A stretch of DNA of 10,255 nt from Gammaproteobacteria bacterium (GCA_021774015.1 JAJFJO010000373.1:1-10255); one strand, 5' to 3'. Counted from the first letter of the stretch, positions 1 to 5,755 are shown. Translations and numbers: made by a program. Notes: generated by a model from the letters alone, not told the origin.

Positions 1-628
1 GTTGCAATAAATTGTGCACTTCAGAAATAAAACCGGTTAAGTGTTCTGTCGCATGAATATCCATGCAGGTTGGAATAAATTTGGGGTCTAATATAATATG
101 TTTGTTTGAGCGAATTTCTTTGATTCGAGCGATAGGAATGCAACTGTAATTACTCCGGTCATCATGGTCTAATAAAAGGCACATGGATAATCGAGCAACA
201 TTGAGATCAGCCATTTGTTGTGAGTCAACAATAGCGTCAGTGACCTCAATGCTGTTGTTGTAGTAACGATAGGCGAAATTATCTTCTTCAAGCGTGGCCT
301 CCGGATAGCCTGGTTTTATTTCTCGAATTCCAAGGTATACGATGGTGTTATTAAGGCCTTCACTTGGCTCAAGTGGTGCAGGTGTGCCGTCAGTATAGGG
401 TGCATTAAATGCAGTTCCATCAGGGAAAATACCGGTGCATTCAGTAACAGCGATCTTTCCTAGTTTTAAAGAATCGTTATTAAGCACTAAGTGTGATACG
501 CCCCAATTTTCAGTGGATAACAAATCTAATACAGAGCGTTGTTGTTGATGCCAGTAACGATCCTGTTGTTGGAAATGCTGGGGCTTTAAAAACATGCCCT
601 CCGACCAAATCACTTTGTTGTGTCTCAT
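1..628 (-). CDS. tssK: T6SS baseplate protein TssK (N-terminal part, runs off left edge)
   Basis: TssK (ImpJ/VasE family) is the cytoplasmic trimeric adaptor that ties the T6SS baseplate wedges to the TssJLM membrane complex. The reading frame opens with ATG at 628 and stays open to base 1, giving 209 codons of a family that is usually about 440-450 residues, so a little under half is visible. Residues 8-24 read WSEGMFLKPQHFQQQDR, the hallmark N-terminal TssK motif. The segment after it (near FPDGTAFNAP, residues 68-77) also fits the family. The gene starts 11 bp after the tssJ stop with only a weak purine-rich ribosome site (AAGTAGG), which suggests translational coupling to tssJ. tssL and tssM often follow tssK and would be expected beyond the left edge. 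The family assignment is firm; completeness of the gene cannot be judged. Confidence 0.95.
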   Translation of the reverse strand, partial: MRHNKVIWSEGMFLKPQHFQQQDRYWHQQQRSVLDLLSTENWGVSHLVLNNDSLKLGKIAVTECTGIFPDGTAFNAPYTDGTPAPLEPSEGLNNTIVYLGIREIKPGYPEATLEEDNFAYRYYNNSIEVTDAIVDSQQMADLNVARLSMCLLLDHDDRSNYSCIPIARIKEIRSNKHIILDPKFIPTCMDIHATEHLTGFISEVHNLLQ

Positions 629-639
629 ACCTACTTATC

Positions 640-1110
640 CTATCCTATCCGCTTTGCAATTAAACCTTCTGATTCCAAGTTAACTTGAACAGTTATTTTT
701 TTTGTTTTTTCTGGGATATTAATCACACTACGCCAACTAGCTGAATCAATGTTTCTATAAGCTGCTGCAATGCCTAGATAATGAGTGTTGGGAGTTATCG
801 ACTGTGTGATTATTTTTTGTGCCCCGGGACGAATTTCCACGGTTTGTTTATCGATCAAATTAGTCCCTAATAGGCTGGATGCGTTTTGATCTAATTGCAT
901 AAAATTAGCCTGTTTGAATTCAAATGGAGTTTTGAGTTCATATAGGCTTACAACGACAGGAGATGCGTGGCCGTTGATGTCTGGATTCAAATAATGTGCC
1001 GAGTTGAATGCGATTTTTGCTTCTGTACCATTGTTATTGGAACAGGCGCTTAAGGTGAACGCGCTAATAAATAGGAGTGTGCTAAAAGTAATGTATTGAT
1101 ACGGTTTCAT
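640..1110 (-). CDS. tssJ: T6SS outer-membrane lipoprotein TssJ
   Basis: TssJ (VasD/Lip family) is an outer-membrane lipoprotein whose periplasmic beta-sandwich binds TssM and anchors the T6SS membrane complex. The 156-aa product has a lipoprotein signal peptide: a hydrophobic stretch at residues 8-22 ends in the lipobox LSAC, with Cys23 as the predicted lipidated residue. The Asn-rich linker that follows (SNNN) carries no Asp at +2, consistent with export to the outer membrane. Residues 50-72, containing SPVVVSLYELKTPFEF, match the conserved first strands of the family, and the length is typical. A good ribosome site (AGGAG, about 6 bp before ATG) overlaps the stop codon of the upstream gene (TAAGGAG), and the two genes are 10 bp apart, so they are almost certainly co-transcribed and coupled. 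tssK follows directly. Confidence 0.93.
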   Translation of the reverse strand: MKPYQYITFSTLLFISAFTLSACSNNNGTEAKIAFNSAHYLNPDINGHASPVVVSLYELKTPFEFKQANFMQLDQNASSLLGTNLIDKQTVEIRPGAQKIITQSITPNTHYLGIAAAYRNIDSASWRSVINIPEKTKKITVQVNLESEGLIAKRIG

Positions 1111-1120
1111 TGTGCTCTCC

Positions 1121-1759
1121 TTAGGCTTTTAGTAATTGTTTAAAGAGTTGTAATTTTTCTTTTAAGCTCATTGTTTTCTTGAAGAAGGGATTTTTTTCCT
1201 GCGCGGGGTGTAATAATCCTTGCTGAATATCGTATTGGTTGTGTATTGATGGATGTTGTGATCTTTCGTGCTGTAGAGCATCTTGATAATATTGAGCAAC
1301 AGAATCAATGGGTGCTGTATCGTGATTGTTGCTATAAGGCGAACATGCCTCTTCCTCTATTTGGTTGAATGAGGGTTTATATACGCCAGATAATGTGTTC
1401 TTCATAGGAGAGATTTGGGCTTCCGTATCTTCTTCTAAACTGTTCGGGAGATCAACATAAGCGGTTAACGATGAAGGTAATGTCGATACTGCTGACGAGT
1501 TATTTGCATTTAATGTATCAGGGTTTTGTGTAGCAATAGGCGTATGGTTACCATATAAAAAGCCAAGCGGATCGGATTGATCAACGTATTGTGTGTTAGG
1601 AATAATAGATTCAATGCTGGATATTTGCTCGCTATTTAAGACGTCTGTTTGATGTATGTATTGACTTGGTTGAAGCCAATTGATACGTGTGTTGTCCAAT
1701 GCATCTTCATTCTGTGATGAGGCAGTGATAGTGTCATTGATTAGATTTGTCATATTCAA
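1121..1759 (-). CDS. Hypothetical protein encoded inside the T6SS operon
   Basis: I do not recognise this 212-aa product. It is polar, rich in Asn, Gln, Ser and Thr, and acidic over most of its length, with no signal peptide or membrane segment, so it looks cytoplasmic and largely disordered. A Glu cluster (EEE) lies at residues 135-137. The last 20 residues change character to a basic amphipathic helix (NPFFKKTMSLKEKLQLFKQL), a possible docking segment. A short DPLGFL motif at 63-68 recalls the DPL-type linker motifs of T6SS FHA proteins such as TagH, but no FHA domain is present and the likeness is weak. The start is uncertain: TTG at 1759 has an AGGA ribosome site 8 bp upstream, while ATG at 1753 is 14 bp from it. 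It lies between hcp and tssJ and ends 10 bp before tssJ, so it is probably a T6SS accessory factor or a substrate or chaperone specific to this system. Confidence 0.8.
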   Translation of the reverse strand: MNMTNLINDTITASSQNEDALDNTRINWLQPSQYIHQTDVLNSEQISSIESIIPNTQYVDQSDPLGFLYGNHTPIATQNPDTLNANNSSAVSTLPSSLTAYVDLPNSLEEDTEAQISPMKNTLSGVYKPSFNQIEEEACSPYSNNHDTAPIDSVAQYYQDALQHERSQHPSIHNQYDIQQGLLHPAQEKNPFFKKTMSLKEKLQLFKQLLKA

Positions 1760-1767
1760 TGTTACAA

Positions 1768-1771
1768 TCCT
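1768..1771 (-). promoter_or_regulatory. Ribosome binding site favouring a TTG start
   Basis: The minus strand reads AGGA here. The gap to TTG (1759-1757) is 8 bp, a normal spacing, and to the in-frame ATG (1753-1751) is 14 bp, which is long. On spacing alone the TTG start (212 aa) is preferred over the ATG start (210 aa). The two options differ by only two residues. Confidence 0.45.
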
Positions 1772-1855
1772 ATTTGCAGTTGTTTTGGATGCAACAGTTT
1801 TAATAACCCTGTTGTATCATTAAGAATGAACTCTATAGGGTTAAGAAGACCGCCG

Positions 1856-1872
1856 CAATACCGTAGTTTTTG
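1856..1872. repeat. 17-bp direct repeat, copy downstream of hcp
   Basis: CAATACCGTAGTTTTTG on the plus strand, identical to positions 2446-2462 and in the same orientation. This copy lies 3 bp beyond the hcp stop codon, in the 115-bp gap between hcp and the next gene. The two copies bracket hcp exactly, with no other gene inside. Confidence 0.9.
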
Positions 1873-1874
1873 CC

Positions 1875-2381
1875 TTAAGCCGCCACAGCTTGTTTTAAAT
1901 CATATCCCGCGGGTATTGGACTTTGAGCTTGATGTTGACTATCATACGGCGTGTAACGTAATTCAATTTTATCAAAGCTCAGTGTGATTTTTTCATGGGG
2001 CGTTTGGTTTTCTGCGGATGTGCTGTGTTGCTCTGCATTACTAGCATCGAGTTGATAACCACTAACAATCACGTTGTTTAACGTCAATTGTGCATAAGGC
2101 GTTAAACTGCTATCGGTTTGGCAGATATCAATTTTCATTTCTGATTTTGCTTTGCCGACACAGGCTTCACTGAATAATAGGGGGGAGCTTTTATCCATTT
2201 TTTTGGTGATGGAAATTTCGCTAATAGAAGGGCGTGTGCCTTCACGATCTGCGATTCGGCCTGGGTCCGTGCTCAATAGTCGCTTCACATTGAAATCTAA
2301 CGATTGCAATGCGATCCATTTTTCGTGTCCTTTGGCTGTAACGTCTCCATCAATGCCACCTATTTTCATATAAATTGCCAT
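1875..2381 (-). CDS. hcp: T6SS tube protein Hcp
   Basis: Hcp forms hexameric rings that stack into the inner tube of the T6SS and is itself expelled; it also carries or fuses to effectors. The 168-aa product shows the family signature throughout: MAIYMKIGGIDGDVTAKGHE at 1-20, the central ADREGTRPSISEISITKKMDKSSPLLF region at about 44-70, and the strand LSFDKIELRYTPY at 134-146. Compared with the E. coli or Pseudomonas type there is a short Ser/Asn/Gln/Glu-rich insertion at about 111-129 before the last strand and a C-terminal tail (residues 147-168, including IPAGYDLKQAVAA) of the kind seen in many Hcp proteins. The ribosome site is GGAG, 8 bp before the ATG. hcp is the first visible gene of the T6SS cluster and may have its own promoter. 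It is bracketed by a 17-bp direct repeat and lies next to a palindromic element. Confidence 0.96.
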   Translation of the reverse strand: MAIYMKIGGIDGDVTAKGHEKWIALQSLDFNVKRLLSTDPGRIADREGTRPSISEISITKKMDKSSPLLFSEACVGKAKSEMKIDICQTDSSLTPYAQLTLNNVIVSGYQLDASNAEQHSTSAENQTPHEKITLSFDKIELRYTPYDSQHQAQSPIPAGYDLKQAVAA

Positions 2382-2420
2382 AGCCTTAACTCCATTATTT
2401 GAGTGAATGTAGAGTTAGGT

Positions 2421-2448
2421 ATGTTAAAGAGATGGGAGGTTACGTCAA
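2421..2448 (-). promoter_or_regulatory. Candidate promoter for hcp
   Basis: The minus strand carries TTGACG (2448-2443), a 16-bp spacer and TAACAT (2426-2421), giving a predicted leader of about 30 nt before the hcp ATG. The first three bases of the -35 box belong to the 17-bp direct repeat at 2446-2462. The match is moderate (5/6 and 4/6), so this is a plausible sigma-70 site and no more. Confidence 0.4.
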
Positions 2449-2462
2449 TACCGTAGTTTTTG
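2446..2462. repeat. 17-bp direct repeat, copy upstream of hcp
   Basis: Exact copy of the 1856-1872 sequence (CAATACCGTAGTTTTTG) in the same orientation, 590 bp away. It lies just upstream of hcp, overlaps the candidate -35 box, and is 23 bp from the palindromic element that begins at 2486. Confidence 0.9.
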
Positions 2463-2564
2463 AAATGTGCTTTGAAGTATTTGTTTGCAAAATGCGTACT
2501 CTTCCATGCATCATCTACTCCTCCTGTCGATCCTCAGCTTGCGTTGCTTTGCGCATGTGCGGCC

Positions 2565-2596
2565 GCGAAATTCAGCGTCCATGCTTCAAATTTCGC
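2565..2596. repeat. Hairpin with GTCCAT loop (first of two)
   Basis: The left arm GCGAAATT-C-AGC pairs with the right arm GCT-TC-AAATTTCGC around the loop GTCCAT, with a small internal mismatch. It forms part of the core of the palindromic element. Confidence 0.7.
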
Positions 2597-2597
2597 T

Positions 2598-2621
2598 AAA
2601 TTTTACGTCCATGTAAAATTT
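2598..2621. repeat. Hairpin with GTCCAT loop (second of two)
   Basis: A perfect 9-bp stem, AAATTTTAC with GTAAAATTT, closes the same GTCCAT loop as the hairpin at 2565-2596. The stem sequence differs between the two hairpins while the loop is identical. No U-run follows on either strand, so it is not a typical intrinsic terminator. Confidence 0.8.
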
Positions 2622-2759
2622 GCCACACATGCGCTGCGCTACTCAGCTTGCGGTCTCCAATGTCGTCGTAGATTATGCATGTCATCGCTAACCGCATTTT
2701 GCAGTACTAGTCCGCAACTGTTTAAATTACATATCTTTTGCAATCTTTGTGTGATTTGT

Positions 2760-3992
2760 TCAGCGCTTCTGGGTGGAGCATGTGCGAACCAACAGTGCTC
2801 CAAATGAAAGTGCGAGCATCAAAGATAAAAAACGCCCGGTGGTGGCGCGATTCATTAAGTCATTAATAGTGCAGCCTAAAGCAAAAGTAACAATAACGGC
2901 TCTCGCAAGGAAACATTCAAATTCATTAAGCTGCTTTCCTTGTAGCCAAGCAGTAAGAAATAAACCAAAAACAATGAGCAACCCAACAACACCAAAACGT
3001 AATGCAATATTAAAATAATCCAAATCAATTTGATCATGAACTCTAACTCTGCTTTGCATAGAAGCGGGCAACGATTTAAATGCTTCTCCAAGACTACCGC
3101 TACCATAACCCATCCAGGGTCGTTTTTTAAATAAGTAATAGGCATTGTCCGCCATGGCATACCGTATCCCTACGGATGTGATTTGTTGTTTTGCATTTGC
3201 TTGATAGGTTTTAGTGTTGTGAATGGCGGTATCTATTCGTTCTCGAAAATCTGGTGATGTCATAAATGCTAAAGAAGCTAACAGACTAAAAGCTAGAGAA
3301 GCGGTCAGCAAGCCGCGCCATTGATATTTTGTATAAGCTAAAACAAGCAGTACTGCTCCTAGTTGAAAGTAAGCTGTCCGGCCTTTGGAAATAAACATAA
3401 CGTTAATAACAGCTAAAAGAGATAGGGTGAGATAAAGTTTTCGCCAGGCAGACTCCGTTAGCCCTCGATAAAGAAAAACACCTGCGGCTATAGACATTAA
3501 TAGGCCTTGCTGAATATGATTAAGAAAAACGGAGTAATCGACATAGATTCCCTGCTTGAAAACCCCTACCATCATGCCAAAACAAATAAAAAGAGTGAGT
3601 GCCATAGCAGCTAAGAATCCGTTGATAGTATACCTGCACCAGTTTGGATCGCTAAAAATAGGCATAATAAACACCGTGCCAATAATCCAATAATGTTTAT
3701 TGATATCTCTAAAGCGATTATGCCACGTACCCCAGCCGTAAAAAGAACCAATAATAAAGAGCAGCATATAAAGCACAATAAAAATAACGACAGGGTATTT
3801 TATCAGTTTGGAGTATTGATGCCTTATCTGTGGGGTTAGAATGCTTGATACAACCATTAATACATAAAAAATATCCATTAAAGTAATCGAGATGGGAATA
3901 AAAAAGGCCGTCAATATCGCCGATAACCCGGCGATATTGCCAGTGATAAATGAATAACGATTTTCTTGAAAGGATAATGTTGTTGGTCTCAT
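2760..3992 (-). CDS. O-antigen ligase / Wzy_C-family polytopic membrane protein
   Basis: Proteins of this family (WaaL ligases, Wzy polymerases and related PglL-type glycosyltransferases) transfer or polymerise undecaprenyl-linked glycans on the periplasmic face of the inner membrane. The 410-aa product is strongly hydrophobic, with roughly 10-12 membrane segments (clear ones near 17-35, 66-84, 124-145, 185-201, 227-244, 333-349, 389-403). Family features are the Gly-Arg-Thr motif SKGRTAYF at 202-209, a large periplasmic loop at about 245-325 containing RPWMGYGSGS at 291-300, and a His (319) in VHDQIDLDYFNIALRFGVVG, in the position of the conserved loop His. Ligase, polymerase and protein glycosyltransferase cannot be told apart by sequence alone here. 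The ATG lies 6 bp after the dps stop codon, with the upstream sequence inside dps and no strong ribosome site, so coupled translation is likely. Confidence 0.85.
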   Translation of the reverse strand: MRPTTLSFQENRYSFITGNIAGLSAILTAFFIPISITLMDIFYVLMVVSSILTPQIRHQYSKLIKYPVVIFIVLYMLLFIIGSFYGWGTWHNRFRDINKHYWIIGTVFIMPIFSDPNWCRYTINGFLAAMALTLFICFGMMVGVFKQGIYVDYSVFLNHIQQGLLMSIAAGVFLYRGLTESAWRKLYLTLSLLAVINVMFISKGRTAYFQLGAVLLVLAYTKYQWRGLLTASLAFSLLASLAFMTSPDFRERIDTAIHNTKTYQANAKQQITSVGIRYAMADNAYYLFKKRPWMGYGSGSLGEAFKSLPASMQSRVRVHDQIDLDYFNIALRFGVVGLLIVFGLFLTAWLQGKQLNEFECFLARAVIVTFALGCTINDLMNRATTGRFLSLMLALSFGALLVRTCSTQKR

Positions 3993-3998
3993 CGGATG

Positions 3999-4466
3999 TT
4001 AGCTTACTAAGCTTCTTAACATCCAAGCGGCTTTCTCGTGTGTTTCCATGCGGCGAGTAAGCAGATCGATGGTGGGCTGATCATTTGCTGCGTCAGCCAC
4101 ATCTAAAATAGAACGAGCGGTAGCGGTCACTTTTTCATTGCCACGGACCAATTGCTTGACCATTTCCATATCTTTAGGCGCACCTGTTTCTTCAACGAGT
4201 GTGGTTAGGCTAGTAAATTCAGCATAACTGCCTGGCGCTTTATGGCCAAGCGCGCGGATGCGTTCAGCGATTTCATCAACGGCGCCTTGTAGGCTTGTGT
4301 AGTGATCTTCAAAAAGCTTATGTAGGGAGATAAAATGTTCTCCCGTGACGTTCCAGTGGAAGCTTTGGGTTTTGATATAAAGTGTATAAGTATCGGCCAA
4401 CAATTTGGCTAAGCCGTCGGCAATTTCTTTGCGCTGGGTGTCGTCTAGTCCGATTTCGATTTTCAT
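3999..4466 (-). CDS. dps: Dps-family ferritin-like DNA-protection protein
   Basis: Dps forms a hollow dodecamer that oxidises and stores iron with hydrogen peroxide and so protects DNA. The 155-aa product has the family fold signature FHWNVTGEHF at 36-45. The inter-subunit ferroxidase residues occur with the exact spacing of E. coli Dps: His37, His49, Glu53 (Asp67 in E. coli), Asp64 and Glu68. The N-terminus is short and lacks the Lys-rich tail that binds DNA in E. coli Dps, so nonspecific DNA binding through that tail is unlikely. The ribosome site GGAAGAG ends 7 bp before the ATG. The ligase-family gene follows after 6 bp, an unusual partner that looks co-transcribed. A candidate promoter and an 11-bp palindrome lie upstream. 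Confidence 0.95.
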   Translation of the reverse strand: MKIEIGLDDTQRKEIADGLAKLLADTYTLYIKTQSFHWNVTGEHFISLHKLFEDHYTSLQGAVDEIAERIRALGHKAPGSYAEFTSLTTLVEETGAPKDMEMVKQLVRGNEKVTATARSILDVADAANDQPTIDLLTRRMETHEKAAWMLRSLVS

Positions 4467-4494
4467 GATGGGGCTCTTCCTTTCCTTATTTGAG

Positions 4495-4531
4495 ATAAGA
4501 CTTATGATAGCAGTTTCACTAGGTCAGGCAA
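4495..4531 (-). promoter_or_regulatory. Candidate dps promoter with overlapping palindrome
   Basis: The minus strand carries TTGCCT (4531-4526), a 16-bp spacer and TATCAT (4509-4504). The perfect 11-bp palindrome ATAAGACTTAT (4495-4505) covers the predicted -10 edge and transcription start, where a repressor would act. No known operator is recognised with confidence. Confidence 0.4.
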
Positions 4532-4860
4532 GGGGTGATTTTTTTTGTGTTGGTAGCACTCATATGTGTACCTCTGCGGAGTTGTTACTAGCATATGCTA
4601 TGGGCAGTTTCGTGGGTGCTAGACGGTTTGGCAAAAAACGTGCTTCTAGCGAGTCAGCGGTTTTTAATCGCCCATTACGATCGATGCTGTGCTTGATGTG
4701 TCACTGCTAGCACATTGTTTAGATATTGCAGTTAGGAAGGTTTTGCTAAATGGGCGCTTCTGGGATAAGTCAGTTCTTAATGCTGCCATAAGGTTGCGGC
4801 CTGTCTCATCTTACGATAGTGTAGTGTTCAAAGTGGATCATTCAAAATAGTGATAATCCG
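4532..4860. other. Intergenic stretch without a recognisable gene
   Basis: No convincing gene lies here; the only longer frame overlaps dps in antisense and has no family resemblance. Small structures are visible: a 12-bp perfect palindrome TAGCATATGCTA (4589-4600), an inverted repeat GCTAGA / TCTAGC (4618-4623 and 4645-4650, 21-nt loop), and a run of eight T at about 4539-4546 without a stem before it. They could belong to a small RNA or be the remains of a decayed gene, but nothing decides this. Confidence 0.5.
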
Positions 4861-4892
4861 TATTAAAAATTACAATTGATTTTTTAGCGATA

Positions 4893-4925
4893 TTTCATAA
4901 AACCTTAATATTTGGGACGTATGAT
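4893..4925 (+). promoter_or_regulatory. PmrA-box-like promoter of the 260-aa membrane protein gene
   Basis: The sequence CTTAATATT at 4904-4912 equals the cTTAATatT element known from PmrA-controlled Dot/Icm genes of Legionella and Coxiella. A half-site TTTCAT (4893-4898, 4/6 to CTTAAT) lies exactly 5 bp upstream, the spacing of tandem PmrA half-sites. A good -10 box, TATGAT (4920-4925), follows 7 bp after the element, while no good -35 box is seen, as expected for an activator-dependent promoter. The predicted leader is about 40 nt. The motif is AT-rich and short, so chance remains possible. Confidence 0.45.
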
Positions 4926-4961
4926 GCCTGCATCAATCAATAGATATTTCTAATGACCAGT

Positions 4962-4966
4962 AGGAG
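4962..4966 (+). promoter_or_regulatory. Ribosome binding site that decides the ATG start
   Basis: AGGAG ends 6 bp before ATG at 4973, an ideal spacing, but only 3 bp before the in-frame GTG at 4970. The ATG is therefore chosen. Confidence 0.8.
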
Positions 4967-4972
4967 AAAGTG

Positions 4973-5755
4973 ATGAGAAAAGTAACCGGTTATTTTGGAG
5001 CCGACAAGGATGATGCGGTAGACAGCAAAGCAGTTGCCACAGCTGATCGTTTTTTGGGGCATTGGGCGGTTAATACGCTTATGCCAGCAGTCGTATTTTA
5101 CGTTCTAGGTCGATACGATGAGGCGGCATTAGGAGGTGTGCTGGAATTTATGGGCGCTGATATGCCTAAATATATGCCAACTGTTAATTTAGCACTATCC
5201 GCTATTATTGCCGGCATTGAAACTGTCGCAAGAGCTGGGGTTGGCAAGTGTAGGGAGAAAGACCTTCTTTCCAAAAAGGATGACTCGTTAGTGCATACGC
5301 CTTTTCCTGGCATTAGGCCTTTTACGCGCCCAGAGGCAATCTTGATTTCAATGATAGGTTCTTTGCTGCAAACCCTTAACGGTGCATTTGGTGAGTACAG
5401 TCGAAAAGCACCTGTCGAGCAAGTTCTAAATGAAATGTTTACCGATGGTCTATTTGTATTAATGGGGCAGTTAATTCTTGGAATTCTTATGGCTAAGGTA
5501 TTGTCAGCTGCAGCTCCTAAGGTTGCTTCAGTTGCTGGTCGCGTGTTGGGTGCTTGTTGCACTTCTTCGGCTAGAAGGCCAATTTATGAGCCTGCTCATT
5601 CTGGCTCAGATAGTGATTCTGCATCAGAAGAAACAGGCGATGATTCAATGGCTACTGAAGGGGATAGCTCAGGGGGTTCTTCTGATGATGATGACGCTGG
5701 TGCAGGCAAACCCAAAGCCGATGAAACAACGAGGTTGCTTGGAAATAACAAATAA
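4973..5755 (+). CDS. Unrecognised multi-pass membrane protein with eukaryote-like C-terminal tail; candidate effector
   Basis: I do not recognise a family for this 260-aa product. Residues 1-195 hold about four hydrophobic segments (near 31-46, 68-88, 121-140 and 158-180, the last running into an Ala/Val-rich stretch to about 194) separated by short charged loops. There is no cleavable signal peptide. The tail from 195 on is hydrophilic: a Cys-Cys pair at 195-196 immediately after the hydrophobic part, basic residues (ARR, 200-202), a Ser/Asp/Glu-rich acidic stretch at 210-241 with casein-kinase-2-like sites (SDSD, SSDDDD), and the end KADETTRLLGNNK. ETTRLL (251-256) fits the eukaryotic [DE]xxxL[LI] endosome/lysosome sorting signal. 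The gene stands alone, with its own PmrA-box-like promoter and a strong ribosome site. These traits fit a translocated integral-membrane effector (type IV or VI), but an ordinary envelope protein with a disordered tail is possible. Function is unknown. Confidence 0.85.
   Translation: MRKVTGYFGADKDDAVDSKAVATADRFLGHWAVNTLMPAVVFYVLGRYDEAALGGVLEFMGADMPKYMPTVNLALSAIIAGIETVARAGVGKCREKDLLSKKDDSLVHTPFPGIRPFTRPEAILISMIGSLLQTLNGAFGEYSRKAPVEQVLNEMFTDGLFVLMGQLILGILMAKVLSAAAPKVASVAGRVLGACCTSSARRPIYEPAHSGSDSDSASEETGDDSMATEGDSSGGSSDDDDAGAGKPKADETTRLLGNNK

Larger units (their letters stand above)
2486..2703. repeat. 218-bp imperfect palindrome (MITE- or REP-like element)
   Basis: The two ends are inverted copies of each other in matching blocks: TGCAAAATGCG at 2486-2496 against 2693-2703 (11/11), CATGCATCATCTAC at 2505-2518 against 2668-2681 (13/14), and GCGCATGTGCGGC at 2551-2563 against 2622-2634 (12/13). 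The sequence between blocks is diverged. CTCAGCTTGCG also occurs as a direct repeat in both arms (about 2533-2543 and 2642-2652). The element contains a GCGGCCGC palindrome (2559-2566) and is richer in G+C than its surroundings. It fills most of the gap between hcp and the ligase-family gene and encodes nothing convincing; the two short frames crossing it are byproducts of the repeat. No clear target-site duplication is visible. It could be a non-autonomous mobile element or a dispersed intergenic palindrome. Confidence 0.7.

Noticed and set aside
1..2381. Phage tail or contractile phage remnant instead of T6SS
   Set aside because: TssJ lipoprotein and TssK motifs are specific to T6SS and absent from phage tails.
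2486..2703. CRISPR array or tRNA cluster
   Set aside because: The repeats are inverted and not regularly spaced, and no cloverleaf can be drawn.
2399..2807. Plus-strand open frames of 66 and 115 codons across the palindromic element
   Set aside because: They lie within the inverted-repeat element and the end of the ligase gene, are Cys-rich with no family resemblance, and have no good ribosome site.
4405..4710. Plus-strand open frame of 101 codons
   Set aside because: It begins antisense inside dps, lacks a ribosome site, and its product resembles no protein family.
5098..5562. Minus-strand open frame of 154 codons antisense to the 260-aa gene
   Set aside because: The plus-strand gene has a strong ribosome site and promoter and coherent membrane topology; the antisense product shows no recognisable features.
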